Below, one piece after another: positions 55,301 through 60,495 of a stretch of DNA of 64,000 nt; position 1 is the stretch's first letter; each line of letters starts with the position of its first letter. The translations under genes and the position numbers were made by a program. The notes below the pieces were generated by a model. That model saw nothing but the letters and a program-made list of their open reading frames with translations, ran no database searches and was not told the origin of the DNA. The stretch comes from Euleptes europaea (Eukaryota; Chordata; Lepidosauria; Squamata; Sphaerodactylidae), in the NCBI RefSeq assembly GCF_029931775.1, contig NC_079332.1, positions 18,545,803-18,609,802 on the forward strand, in the 5' to 3' direction.

Positions 55301-56372
55301 GAAAATATGGTCATTAAAATATAAAATCTGAAGGCTGAAAAATGAGTTTGGCTCCTGAACTTCCAGACTGGCTGCTTAAGGCAAAGAAAAAAAGGAGGAG
55401 GAGGAGGAGGAGGAGGAGAAGTTGGTTTTTATATGCCGACTTTCTCTACCACTTAAGGAAGAATCAATCCGGCTTACAATCACCTTCCCTTCCCCTCTCC
55501 CCACAACAACCTGTGAGCTAGGTGGGGCTGAGAGAACTGTGACTAGCCCAAGGTCACCCAGCTGGCTTCGTGTGTAGGAGTGGGGAAACATATCCAGTTC
55601 ACCAGATTAGCGTCCACCGCTCATGTGGAGGAGTGGGGAATCAAACCCGGTTCTCTGATCTGGAGTCCACCACTCTAAACCACCGCTCTTAACCATTACA
55701 CCACGCTGGCTCTCCAGTGAATCCAGGCCTGCATCAGTGTCAAGCGATTTGGCTTCTCTGATGCAATGCAGCACCCTCCTCTGAGCAGTTTCTTAAAAGC
55801 AGCCGAGAACAACCTCTGGCTGTGGGCCAGGGCGACTCACCCACTTTGGGGCAACTGTGGACGGCCACATCTTGGCCCAACAGATGCTGAGAGCTGCAGT
55901 TCGAGCAGCTCCAGGAACGAAGCCGCTCAAAGTCGCCCCTGCCCCCTCTGCCTCAGAGACACTTGGGACAACCGTGGCTTTCCAGCGAAAAGAAAGTCAG
56001 TCTGCGCGAGTGTTCGGAAGCACATTCTGCTGTAAGGTCTCCTTTGCATCTCTTGAACCCGGACCTGCCACTCGAATCTGCTGTGGCCCTTGCTGTCCTC
56101 CAAGAGGCATACATATGCAAACCAGCCCTACCATTTGTTTGTTGTTTTGTACATCTGTCTGTATGTTCTTATTGTATGTTTAAATATGTTTTAAAGCCTT
56201 CACGTTTGCCGCCTTGGGGACGACATGTAAATGTTTTAAACAAATACATCTGTACTCACCAGAGAGGTGTTGATGTGTCTGTGCAGGTAGACACTTCCTG
56301 AGTTGGTCAACGGGATTTCTTTCGCAATCAGCTTATCTGTGATCACACCAAAGTGGATCGTCCCAAGATAAT
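26655..56372 (-). CDS. TXNDC11: Thioredoxin domain-containing protein 11, seven 3'-most coding exons (gene continues past right edge)
   Basis: ER membrane protein with several thioredoxin-like folds. In mammals it binds DUOX oxidases and forms a disulfide-linked partner of the mannosidase EDEM2 in glycoprotein ERAD. Coding exons, in transcript order, are 56372-56260, 54100-53900, 39306-38514, 35690-35542, 33220-33114, 29951-29871 and 27213-26655. All junctions are GT-AG and the codon phases agree across every junction, giving about 667 residues without a stop. Conserved landmarks are [44 protein letters not shown], the active site [19 protein letters not shown] and a C-terminal coiled coil. 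The N-terminal part (membrane anchor and first thioredoxin domain, about 300 residues in human) is not in the window. The gene converges with SNN, as in human. Confidence 0.96.
27521..27812 (-). repeat. Family A SINE
   Basis: Nearly full-length copy with an AGAAGAAG tail (on +) and the tRNA-like head at about 27780-27812. It lies in the last TXNDC11 intron. Confidence 0.85.
27813..28275 (+). repeat. CORE-type SINE (family C) split by a foldback insertion
   Basis: The head (TGGTGTAGTGGTTAAAGTGT, CAGGTTTGAATTCCTC box B) runs to CTGGGAGACCTTGG at 27898. The body resumes at 28134 with the same TGGGAGACCTTGG, then CCTACCTCACAGGG and GTATAATGAATGAATAA. The host SINE itself is ordinary. Confidence 0.82.
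27899..28133. mobile_element. Foldback insertion with 13-bp target duplication, family not recognised
   Basis: Two inverted arms of about 95 bases (27899-27992 and 28000-28095) are separated by a 7-base loop. They match at roughly 85-90% by eye, for example CCAGTTGGCTGGTGACAAGC at 27914 against its complement near 28055-28076. The direct repeat TGGGAGACCTTGG flanks the insertion at 27886-27898 and 28134-28146, and the interrupted SINE reads through when one copy is removed. Each arm, read outward from the centre, contains CTGATGA followed by a short stem and a GAAA-like segment. No protein coding is seen. Confidence 0.75.
28385..28440 (+). repeat. LINE/SINE 3' tail fragment
   Basis: TGTAAGCTGCCTTGAACCCT and GGTGATATATAAATG resemble the common L2-type 3' tail. 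Short and diverged. Confidence 0.4.
28446..28750 (-). repeat. Family A SINE
   Basis: Full-length copy with a (GAA)n-rich tail on + and a CACTACACCATGCC head end. Confidence 0.88.
29245..29705 (+). mobile_element. CR1 LINE 3' part with a short hAT-like insert
   Basis: The CR1 ORF2 end (GACCTACGAGGAAAGGCTGA) and 3' end (CCAACTCTACGATTCTAGG) are clear. At about 29327-29390 unrelated wording (GTGCCGTGGCACCCATG, CATGTTGGGGATCCCTG) matches the end of the hAT-type miniature element seen at 36849-37431. Confidence 0.82.
29871..29951 (-). CDS. TXNDC11: TXNDC11 coding exon ([12 protein letters not shown])
   Basis: An 81-base exon between acceptor CTCTCGCTAG and donor GTAAGG. It encodes (R)[19 protein letters not shown] then ILFFPLQ(R), matching the human [20 protein letters not shown] stretch. 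This is the second half of the catalytic thioredoxin fold, including its conserved cis-proline region (LPN). Confidence 0.96.
30144..30440 (-). mobile_element. CR1 LINE 3' end
   Basis: On +: TCATAGAATTATAGAGATGG, CCCCCTGCACATTGCGGG, AAAACCTCCAGGGAAGGAGA, AGGAAGCCTGTTCCACTGAG. Confidence 0.9.
30441..31754. other. TXNDC11 intron, unassigned sequence
   Basis: More than 1.3 kb with no recognised repeat or exon. It includes a G-run at about 31631-31640, and purine-rich wording near 31230-31380 that I cannot assign. Both strands were read and no thioredoxin-like or other domain wording was found. Confidence 0.35.
31755..32029 (+). repeat. 5S-rRNA-derived SINE, two units in tandem
   Basis: Each unit contains the 5S rRNA internal control wording: GAAGCTAAGCAGGGT followed by CTTGGATGGGAGACC. 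A non-5S body follows (GAGGAAGGCAATGGCAAAC, CCTTGCTGGGGTCA). Unit 1 starts with CCGATCTCAGAAGCTAAGC at about 31771. Unit 2 starts at about 31889 with only the second part of the 5S head. It is not a 5S gene: the flanks and full 5S length are missing. Confidence 0.85.
32030..32893 (+). mobile_element. CR1 LINE split by a family A SINE
   Basis: CR1 ORF2 wording runs to ATCACAAGATGTCATAG (about 32126) and resumes at about 32369 (ACTATATGCTGCATTCGTC). It continues through GGTGCAGAGGAGAGTGAAGA to the terminal CCAACTCTACAATTGTATTC. Confidence 0.88.
32127..32368 (+). repeat. Family A SINE nested in CR1
   Basis: + strand copy with head GTGGACTCTGATCTGGAG and GGTTTGATTCCCCACTCC box B. It ends AAAACCAACTCTTCTTCTTC. 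The first tRNA-like bases are missing. Confidence 0.88.
33114..33220 (-). CDS. TXNDC11: TXNDC11 coding exon with the CGFC active site
   Basis: A 107-base exon between acceptor CCCTCTCCCAG and donor GTAGGA. It encodes [20 protein letters not shown] followed by [15 protein letters not shown](R). WCGFC is the redox-active motif of the C-terminal thioredoxin domain, the one needed for EDEM2 partnership in mammals. Both cysteines are present. Confidence 0.97.
33288..33583 (-). repeat. Family A SINE
   Basis: Near full-length copy starting about 70 bases upstream (in transcript sense) of the CGFC exon. Confidence 0.88.
33725..34280 (-). mobile_element. Penelope-like retroelement, 3' part, broken
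   Basis: On the - strand the protein wording [19 protein letters not shown] and AWLPVL is the C-terminal signature of Penelope-like elements (usually REAIEIRKHPNNFNREDG). A non-coding 3' end follows, running to CCGGATAACCTACAAGAACC. The 3' end carries a hammerhead-like motif at 33778-33820. 5'-truncated and non-functional. Confidence 0.85.
33778..33820 (-). ncRNA. Hammerhead-ribozyme-like motif in Penelope-like 3' end
   Basis: On the - strand TCCT is followed by CTGAAGA, a stem with GCC and GGC arms, GAAA, then CGTC and AGGA. The outer TCCT and AGGA can pair as stem I. That is the CUGANGA...GAAA...GUC hammerhead layout with a very short helix III. Hammerheads are known in Penelope-like elements. 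Activity is not shown. Confidence 0.5.
34465..34658 (+). repeat. CORE-type SINE (family C), full length
   Basis: tRNA-like head (AGTGTGGTGTAATAGTGTTG, GGGTTCAGATCCTC box B), CORE wording CTTGGGCCAGACAC, GGTTGTTGTGAGGATAAA, and an L2-like tail GCGGTATAAATG. Confidence 0.85.
34659..34908 (-). repeat. Family A SINE, head-truncated
   Basis: Starts with GAAGAAGAGGAGTTGG directly after the previous SINE and runs to about 34908. The tRNA-like head is missing. Confidence 0.82.
34915..35095 (-). repeat. MIR/CORE-like SINE (family C relative)
   Basis: On +: ACCTCACAACAGCCCTGTAA, CCCAAGGTCACAAGTGAGCT and GGATTTGAACCCAGAACC, the reverse of a tRNA head plus CORE segment. Diverged. Confidence 0.65.
35184..35487 (+). 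repeat. Family A SINE
   Basis: Full + strand copy: CAGTGTGGTGTAGTGGTTAA head, CTTGGGCTAGTCACAG, and AAAACCAATTCTCC with a pyrimidine tail. It ends about 55 bases from a TXNDC11 exon. Confidence 0.9.
35542..35690 (-). CDS. TXNDC11: TXNDC11 coding exon (YSPLKR)
   Basis: A 149-base exon between acceptor TCTTTTTTAG and donor GTGAGA. It encodes (E)[19 protein letters not shown] then [20 protein letters not shown] and [10 protein letters not shown]. Human has ESFIQNFSVLYSPLKRHLIG and EVTTDTFWEVVLQKQ here. It leads into the catalytic thioredoxin fold. Confidence 0.96.
35888..36100 (-). repeat. tRNA-Ala-headed SINE
   Basis: On +: GATCTGCCTTCTGCTGAATC, CTCTCCAGGGTCTCAGGC, TAACTGGAGATGCCGGGG, GCCAAGCAGAGGCTCTTCC. 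Confidence 0.86.
36417..36660 (-). mobile_element. CR1 LINE 3' end
   Basis: On +: CATAGAATCACAGAGTAGG, AGCCCTCTGCACAATGCAG, then diverged wording to CCACCCTCTGAGGCAGGGC. Confidence 0.85.
36849..37431. mobile_element. hAT-type miniature DNA transposon carrying a SINE
   Basis: Ends are CAGGGGTCCCC (36849) and GGGGACCCCTG (to 37431), an inverted terminal repeat. The flanking 8 bases are CTCTACCT and TTCTGCCT, which agree at six of eight positions as a decayed 8-bp duplication. It contains GCCAATCAAATCTCC and GGCCAATCAGAAACC. A family A SINE lies inside. Non-autonomous; no transposase is seen. Confidence 0.78.
37007..37260 (-). repeat. Family A SINE nested in hAT miniature element
   Basis: Starts GAAGAAGAAAAAGAAGAGTTGG on + and ends near CACTACACTATGATGGCTC. 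A middle part of the SINE is shortened. Confidence 0.85.
37650..38095 (+). mobile_element. CR1 LINE 3' part
   Basis: Contains GGTGCAGAGGACAGCGACGA, CCTACGGGGAAAGGCTGAGG, AGAGGAGGGCAGGGAGCTG and the end CCATTCTATGATTCTAACC. Confidence 0.9.
38514..39306 (-). CDS. TXNDC11: TXNDC11 large central coding exon
   Basis: A 793-base exon between acceptor CCCTCTGCAG and donor GTATGG. It begins [15 protein letters not shown], passes a low-complexity WGGGGGGE run, then [85 protein letters not shown] and ends QALIRSHL. It encodes the non-catalytic lumenal thioredoxin-like segment. The conserved cysteines of this segment (CC, CELC, CC) are kept. The first about 45 residues diverge strongly from human and are Gly/Pro-rich. 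A long antisense open frame over this exon is a composition effect. Confidence 0.96.
39466..39527 (+). repeat. Short tandem repeat at the L1 5' end
   Basis: The 20-base unit TTTTAGCCAAGCAAAGRCC occurs about three times. It directly precedes the ORF1 start and may be part of the L1 5'UTR. Confidence 0.7.
39540..40311 (+). pseudogene. L1 ORF1 (RNA-binding protein), broken
   Basis: The first part is a coiled coil ([20 protein letters not shown] ... [12 protein letters not shown]). The RRM/C-terminal region follows ([55 protein letters not shown]). A frameshift near 39760-39800 and a stop at about 39839 interrupt it. Length fits L1 ORF1p (about 255 residues here). Confidence 0.85.
42078..42284 (+). 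mobile_element. Penelope-like 3' fragment inside L1 ORF2
   Basis: Runs from GCTCAAACCCAACCCCTTTC to GAAAGCCTTCGACAAT. It is the same family as the - strand copy at 33725-34280, which it matches closely over the 3' end. The L1 reading resumes right after it. It contains a hammerhead-like motif at 42158-42200. Confidence 0.85.
42158..42200 (+). ncRNA. Hammerhead-like motif, + strand
   Basis: TCCT, CTGAAGA, GCC...GGC stem, GAAA, CGTC, AGGA in order. It is the best preserved copy in the window. Same layout as 33778-33820. Confidence 0.5.
44433..44676. mobile_element. Penelope-like foldback (two inverted 3' ends) in L1 3'UTR
   Basis: TTGGTTCTTGTAGGTTATCC begins the left arm and its complement GGATAACCTACAAGAACCAA lies in the right arm (about 44624-44643), so two copies of the same end face each other. 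The 12-base direct repeat TTGAAAAGATAC flanks it (44421-44432 and 44677-44688). The left arm has a hammerhead-like core at about 44485-44530 on the - strand. Confidence 0.82.
44701..45000 (-). repeat. 3' LTR of Ty3/Gypsy element 2
   Basis: On + it reads TGTAAGCTCTTGACC...CAGCCTGACA. In element sense it starts TGTCAGGCTG and ends GAGCTTACA. Confidence 0.93.
45118..47287 (-). pseudogene. pol region of Ty3/Gypsy element 2
   Basis: On the - strand: protease ([16 protein letters not shown]), RNase H ([43 protein letters not shown]) and integrase ([53 protein letters not shown]). A C-terminal segment follows ([16 protein letters not shown]). Ty3/Gypsy type; non-functional. Confidence 0.88.
47281..49377 (-). 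CDS. gag region of Ty3/Gypsy element 2 (698-residue open frame)
   Basis: Long open frame with an N-terminal helical region, Ala/Glu-rich helix ([20 protein letters not shown]), Pro/Val-rich linker, capsid-like segment ([64 protein letters not shown]) and a basic C-terminal part with a zinc-knuckle-like region. Close in wording to the gag of element 1, showing that both belong to one lineage. Confidence 0.88.
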   Translation of the reverse strand: MSGLVQTQWQSLVRVLWMLTSEDTNARLDLQDFDQLLDDARLATEDLQILTGLLDKLIARETLPSTALARPVALGEGTMAGAAPAGFSLVPNAADCQAEAKRVAIQTALLFTDCTKDTTIATLAQRFTSTFGADAPVVAVRVQPLLGGDPDPLLTLLETELLPHITAAAALRLESAKALADREAAEAAKAEAEAQAARDKELQLAADRARTGGRPKDSGRSGPPLGLSFSPVFAPSRTTQHARRLAERLQDSEESEEEDLYGDNSQWATSFRTSKPHRTGGPGEDVHLLRAQNRELSGRVDQLQELMERLLQDNRQLQQALTTPAQPVPQGAAVPVQGVPAQPPANVPVQPPVPGGPVLPAPRAPVQPGQPMPGPWKQLKLKTTYDGSLETLPCFLHQVDSYMREQGQFFPTEDSRVRYVASLLTGKAADWMVLQFDTRSRSIRSLNNFMTALRRRFEDPFLGERAKAELLQLRQGSTPVREFADEFQRLASRIVGWPEATLIHHFREALHPDILNWSYMWGDPDTLEDWILLAEEVESRRRFISLVRQRNKEKSVQKPQPKAPPPNPRKPAHPPQDRETRFQRGACLTFGDLGHFAAVCPHRPEPFRPSMTARARGRPQRRGTAATRSAAPGRPTPSALHVEDSSILPTSNDPAGSRITNAPLGDNFPSSDEENPWNPPALNLESPLDLSKNDSGLW
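49591..49890 (-). repeat. 5' LTR of Ty3/Gypsy element 2
   Basis: Matches 44701-45000 base for base except one T/C position that I can see. It is followed on the right by GTTATACATT, where GTTAT is the target duplicate and the L1 tail resumes. Confidence 0.93.
50073..50950 (-). repeat. Three direct copies of a LINE 3'-end repeat (ATAAGAACATAAG type)
   Basis: Copies begin at about 50073, 50309 and 50612. Each starts AAGAACATAAGRAAAGCCCT and contains CATCAAGTCCAGCAGTCTG and CAGTGGCCAACCAGG. The third runs furthest, to GGCAGGGAGTTCCACAATTT. I recognise the family as a very common sauropsid repeat that is probably the 3' end of a CR1/L3-like LINE. Strand by analogy. Confidence 0.75.
51075..51790 (-). 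mobile_element. L1 LINE 3' fragment
   Basis: On the - strand it translates in broken frames to [10 protein letters not shown] and then [18 protein letters not shown]-type wording, like the cysteine-rich C terminus of L1 ORF2. A 3'UTR ends in an A/T-rich run (TTTTTTAAAACTTTATTTTA on +). Confidence 0.65.
51793..51993. mobile_element. Foldback repeat with hammerhead-like centre
   Basis: Left arm GAGTCCAGGAGCACC (51833) with CCAACAAGATTTT is answered by its complement on the right (AAAATCTTGTTGG, then GGTGCTCCTGGACTC to 51980). Near the centre are CTGACGAAGACAGCTTTGAC and CTCTCGGAAGCTCATACC. I know the unit as a widespread sauropsid interspersed repeat, but not its class. The CTGACGA...G(G/A)AA layout resembles the Penelope-type motif. 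Confidence 0.65.
52222..52345. repeat. Compound microsatellite (GAAA)n-(GAGAAA)n-(GA)n-(CCGAGA)n
   Basis: Continuous purine-rich run on + that changes unit several times. Long open frames across it on both strands are artefacts. Confidence 0.95.
52350..52979. other. TXNDC11 intron, no recognised feature
   Basis: Ordinary sequence on both strands. No exon, RNA or repeat recognised. Confidence 0.35.
52995..53115 (+). repeat. 5S-SINE-related body fragment
   Basis: GGCAAACCACTTCTCTTGCC, ACAGGGCCGCCATGAATC and AACTTGACGGCACC belong to the body that follows the 5S-type head in the squamate 5S SINE. The 5S head itself is not visible. Confidence 0.55.
53171..53345 (-). mobile_element. CR1 LINE 3' end
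   Basis: On +: AGAATCATAGAGTTGGAAGG, CCCCCTGCACAATGCAGG, AGAAGATGGCCAAGATGCC. Confidence 0.92.
53900..54100 (-). CDS. TXNDC11: TXNDC11 coding exon ([10 protein letters not shown])
   Basis: A 201-base exon between acceptor TTCCTTTCTAG and donor GTGAGTG. It encodes [60 protein letters not shown] and NQPLVDE. The [17 protein letters not shown] stretch is the beta-strand core of a thioredoxin-like fold and is nearly identical to human. NYT is a potential N-glycosylation site, consistent with a lumenal location. Confidence 0.97.
54101..55392. other. TXNDC11 intron, unassigned
   Basis: AT-richer sequence (especially 54820-55340) without recognised repeats or exons. Confidence 0.35.
55393..55714 (-). 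repeat. Family A SINE with (GGA)n tail
   Basis: Full-length copy. The tail on + is (AGG)n rather than (GAA)n. The head ends CATTACACCACGCTGGCTC. Confidence 0.88.
56260..56372 (-). CDS. TXNDC11: TXNDC11 first visible coding exon
   Basis: A 113-base exon between acceptor CCCCTTCTAG and donor GTGAGTA. It encodes (D)[18 protein letters not shown] then [19 protein letters not shown], matching human DYLGTVRFGVITNKHLAKL and [15 protein letters not shown]. It begins in phase with two bases of the Asp codon, so at least one more exon must lie upstream. None is found up to 64000. Confidence 0.96.
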
Positions 56373-56630
56373 CTAGAAGGGGAAATGGAACGGACACACG
56401 AGGTCAGCGGAACAGCTCGAGCTCCCGCTGGGATGCAGCTTCCGTCACTTGGTAGAGGAAACCCACAGAGCTGGAAAAGGGGGATTCTGGGAAATCAATT
56501 CAGTGTGGTGTAATGGTGCCATTTTACACAAGAAATGTAAGCCTCCTCGTCTTTCATGTCAGCTGCCCCAGAAGGTACTAAACAACTCATGTTTGTGAGG
56601 CAAAAACACGTGACCATGAGGGGAGAGAGC

Positions 56631-56690
56631 CACAGTGCGGCCCAGTGGCCAGAGAATCAGACTAGGATCTGCAACTGGAATTCCCTTGGA
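56631..56690 (+). repeat. CORE-type SINE head fragment
   Basis: CACAGTGCGGCCCAGTGGCC and CAGACTAGGATCTG resemble the tRNA-like head of family C. Short. Confidence 0.4.
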
Positions 56691-56763
56691 TCCCCTGTAT
56701 TGTCTAACAGAAAAAGCACCGTTTGAGATGATCAAGCATAGCTTTATTTACTACTCTCTAGCC

Positions 56764-57482
56764 CAGTCATGTTTAAAGTCCGGCCCGGGGGCCAATTGTG
56801 GCCCCTGGGCCGATTTAATTCGGCCCCCCAGCCTGTTTTGCAGAGAGAGAAAAAGGGGTGCATGGGGGCTGCGCCTGTGCTTTGCATCCCCGACTGAGGG
56901 GGCAATGCTTGGGCGGAGGGTCGCCTCGATTGGCTGTCTCAGCCCCACCCCCCGGAATGAAGGCCAGCGAGTCTGAAACCCTAGAGAGGCCACTTCCTTC
57001 TTACCCGGACTCCACCGCTCCAAACCACCGCTCTTAACCATTATACCATGCTGGCTCTCATGGGGAGAAAAACACCACATTCCTCCCTGCACGGGAGATG
57101 TCAGAGTGTTTGAATCTTGGACTCCATGAGAATGAAAACCAGTTTATTTCCTGGCTCAGATGAGGGGAGGACAGAATACCCCTGGCATGGTTGAAGGGAG
57201 AGAGTCGACAGTCCCAGAGAGGCACAGGAGTGGGGGGGGAGGGGGGAGGAAGAGTTCCTGCTCCCTCCCTACAGAAGGAAGGTTGGAGATTTAGAAGCTG
57301 GGGGGCATCCGGTGAGCTGAAAGGGGCTTTGGGGAAAGGAAGGAATGTAGCCATGGCTTTTGCAAAAAATAGTTAATTTGCATTTAATTAATTTAATTAA
57401 GAATGTCAGCAAAATGGTCGGCCCTCGCGCATGTTCACTTCATCAAATCTGGCTCTCTTTGAAAAAAGTTTGGACACCCCTG
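56764..57482. mobile_element. hAT-type miniature DNA transposon
   Basis: The right end reads CAGGGGTGTCCAAACTTTTT on the - strand and the left end CAGTCATGTTTAAAGT is a decayed match. The perfect 8-bp duplication CTCTAGCC flanks it (56756-56763 and 57483-57490), as expected of hAT elements. It contains GGCCAATTGTGGCCCC. No transposase is seen. It interrupts a LINE reading frame exactly. Confidence 0.82.
57003..57062 (-). repeat. Family A SINE head fragment in hAT element
   Basis: GACTCCACCGCTCCAAACCA and TTATACCATGCTGGCTCTC: only the tRNA-like head is present. Confidence 0.7.
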
Positions 57483-57999
57483 CTCTAGCCAGATGTTATG
57501 CTCTGCCTTCGGCTGTCCTAGAAGGAAAACACAAGAAGATTCCAAGATCAGAAAGGCTGTGCCTTTGTAGGTCAGGAGACATCGAAACCGCCGAACATGT
57601 ATTGTTCAGCTGTCCATTTTATCATGAGGCCCATATTAAATTCATTGCTCCCCTGATCAGTGGATTCCCTGATAAGCCAGTTGAGTTCCTGATTAAGAGG
57701 CTCCTGATGGGTGAAACTCTACACTTTTCGCTCCCAACTGCCAATTTTTGTGCCATCGCAATTAAAACATGCAAAAATAGGATGGAAAAAAATGATTAAA
57801 CCTTGCTATACTTTTAGAAATATTAAGACGATAAGTTAATTATAGTGATATGTATTAATATTTTACATTTTAATAATATTAGATTTTTATGTAATTTGTA
57901 TTAGTTTTGCAGTTCTATTAAGTCAGATAATTTTATGTATTAACTTTTGGCTGGTCAAACAGACCGTATCAATAAATCGAATCAAGCATAGAAGTATAG

Positions 58000-58620
58000 A
58001 CATAGAACTGCAGGAGCTTAGAAGATCTGCAAGTTGTAGTTGTTCCCCCTTGTGTTGGGAGTCTTGGCCGTATAATCATTCTATGGCGCAATATTTCTCG
58101 TGTCTAACTGTATCCCAACAGCGAAGAGCATGCGTGCTTGCTAGATTAAATATATTACCATAATATATGCCATAATATATGGAAGATTTAATAAAGTCCC
58201 ATATCTGGACAGGGTCTGCCCATGTGGGGAGGGCGATATAGAATCAGTTCCCCATGTCCTCCTTAAGTGTTCGCTCTATGCTAGGGGCCGATCTCAACTC
58301 ATAGACCCGTTATTTGCTGACAGGGAATGGTTACCTGCTAAAACTAAGGTGTCCATCCTTATGACCACACGGGACCCACTAATAACTGACTCGGTGGCAG
58401 GGGTTCCTACAGCTCGCAATCAGAGAACGTGATCGTAATTTTGCACCACAAAATGGCTGACTTGGGATAGTGATAATCAAGCAACCAACTTAGTGTATCC
58501 ACATGTTCCTATAATATGATTTTATTGTATGATATTTGCATATTTTGTATAACATTATTTTATTGTAAACTCTGTTGCATGATTTCCCTTTTAATGCCAA
58601 TAAAGGCTTTTGTATTCGTT
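58000..58620 (+). mobile_element. Second non-LTR retrotransposon 3' fragment of the same type
   Basis: Frame gives DRVCPCGEGDIESVPHVLLK then CSLYARGRSQLIDPLF, parallel to the copy at 57.5 kb (C-X-C ... H-X4-C). It ends near CCAATAAAGGCTTTTGTATT. Diverged and interrupted. Confidence 0.6.
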
Positions 58621-58830
58621 CGTCAGACTAGGATCTGGGAGACCCAGCTTTGAATCCCCAGTCTGCCATGGATGCTCACTGGGTGACCATGGGCCAGTCG
58701 CACATACTCCCAGCTCTATCCTACCTCACAGAGTTGTTGTATGGATAAAATGGAGGAAAGGAGAAAGATGTAATCTGCTGTGGGACCCCAGTAGGAAGAA
58801 AGGCAGGATACAAATTAAATAAATAAAGGA
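58621..58830 (+). repeat. CORE-type SINE (family C)
   Basis: CAGACTAGGATCTGGGAGAC, GAATCCCCAGTCTGCC, CATGGGCCAGTCGCAC, GATAAAATGGAGGAAAGGAG, with an (AAAT)n tail. Confidence 0.85.
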
Positions 58831-59345
58831 CTTCCGGACATTTTTTGAGCCAGCTGGAGAGCAAAAATGCCGTTTTCCTTTTCCAATTTCAAATGGCCCA
58901 GCGTTTCCTTCATTCACAGCTAGCGACTGGGTGCCAAGCAGTGTCTTTTCTAGGAGGCCAAGGGTGTCATTCCGGGAGTTTTAAGGGCCCCCTCTCAGCT
59001 TCCCAAAAAGCAGAGCACAGAACACACATGCTGATCCTCTTTCATGGCTGGCCTAAGAACGGCCCTCGCCCCCTTCTTTACACACTGGTTGAAAACGCAG
59101 ATCCGTTTTGCAAACACACCGACTTGCCCGCAAAGAGCTTCTGTGTGTGCTGATGCCCTGCCAAGAACAAAAGGCATTAAGTTGCTACAAACACACATTA
59201 CAAAGGGGACGGGGCTCATGTTTCACTCCCCCACCCACCCCAACCTGAAGCGCTGGCATCTATAATTAATGAAGCAGGCAGAGGAAATCTTGGCGAAGGA
59301 GGAGAAAGAGGAGCCGTGGAGGGGATCTGCTACCCGCAAAATGCC
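58831..59345. other. TXNDC11 intron, no recognised feature
   Basis: Unique-looking sequence. Open frames have no family resemblance. Confidence 0.35.
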
Positions 59346-59692
59346 TCACAGAATCACAGGGTTGGAAGGAACCACCAGGGTCATCTAGTCCAACCTAGCA
59401 CAATGCAGGAAGTTCACAACTACCTCCCTCTCCCCACCCCCCCAGTAACCCCTACTCCATGCCCAGATGCCCCTCCCTCTCATGAACTGCCTAAGGTCAT
59501 AGCATCGCTGACAGATGGTCATCCAGCCTCTGCTTAAAAACCTCCAGGGAAGGAGAGCCCACCACCTCCCGAGGAAGCCTGTCCCACCGAGGAACCGCTC
59601 TGACTATTAGAAAGTTCTTCCTAATGTCTAGACGGAAACTCTTTTGATTTAATTTCAACCTGCTGGTTCTGGTCCGACTTTCTGAAGCAGAC
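59346..59692 (-). mobile_element. CR1 LINE 3' end
   Basis: On +: CAGAATCACAGGGTTGGAAG, AAAACCTCCAGGGAAGGAGA, TCTTCCTAATGTCTAGACGG, TTCTGGTCCGACTTTCTGAA. Confidence 0.92.
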
Positions 59693-60224
59693 CTTCCACT
59701 CCAGCCAGCCCCATAGGAAGGTGTGCGAGGGAGGGAGGGAGAGCAACATGCAAAGAGCTTCTCCCAGGCCAGCTAAGCACAGGTGATCCCCCCAGGGTGG
59801 CTCCTGAGCGCAGCAGAGGCTCCTCCTCCTCCTGGGGTCCCCACTGGCTCCTTCTCCTGCTTGCAAGCCTCCCGTGTGGTTTCTCCCGCCTCCTGGAAGA
59901 ACCTCCTGGAGTGAATTTGGAGCCCCCCCGCCTCGTCTTCACTTTGATTATGCGGTTTTAAAGCCCCCCTGAGCTTCATGGAAGGGGAGGGGATTGAAGT
60001 CTTGAATGACTAGGACTGCATGCCGGAGGCACTGCATCTGTGTCCTATTGGCCCATGGGGAGGGCCCCTTGGGGCCACAGGGAAGGCAGAAAACAAGCCT
60101 ATTCGGCCCTTGGCTGACACCTCCATCCTGGCCTCCCTTGCCTGCCTGCCCCCCAGTACCAATCTCTCACTCCCACCTTTGTGCCCTCGGACTTCTCCTC
60201 CTCCTCCAACCCACGTAGAGATCC
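59693..60224. other. TXNDC11 intron, no recognised feature
   Basis: GC-richer sequence with a (TCC)n stretch near 59820. No exon. Confidence 0.3.
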
Positions 60225-60495
60225 AAAGCAGCCTTGTGGTTTGAGTGCCAGGCTGCGATCCGGGAGGCCCGAGTTCAAATCCCCACTCTACCATGGAAGC
60301 TCTCCAAGTGACTTGAGGACAGTCACACGCTCCCAGCCTAGCCTACACCACAGGGTTGCTGTGAAGACAAAATGGAGGAGAGAGAGCGCCACGGAAGCCC
60401 CTTTGGGTCCCTTTTTGGGGAGAAAGGTGGGGTAGAGGATAAAATGGAGGAAAGGAGAACGACACCCGTTGGGTAGAAAGGGGGGAGCGTAAATG
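60225..60495 (+). repeat. CORE-type SINE (family C), tail partly duplicated
   Basis: GAGTTCAAATCCCCACTC box B, CAGGGTTGCTGTGAAGAC and GGGGAGAAAGGTGGGG, then GATAAAATGGAGGAAAGGAG again, so the tail region is repeated. Confidence 0.8.

Larger units (their letters stand above)
56735..57970 (+). mobile_element. Non-LTR retrotransposon 3' part (R4-like?), split by a hAT miniature element
   Basis: Frame after the insertion reads LARCYALPSAVLEGKHKKIP, SERLCLCRSGDIETAEHVLF, SCPFYHEAHIKFI. This is the C-X-C...H-X4-C end found at the C terminus of some LINE ORF2 proteins. The end is GACCGTATCAATAAATCG. The first part (AAGCATAGCTTTATTTACTA) lies left of the insertion. The clade assignment is uncertain. 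Confidence 0.65.
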
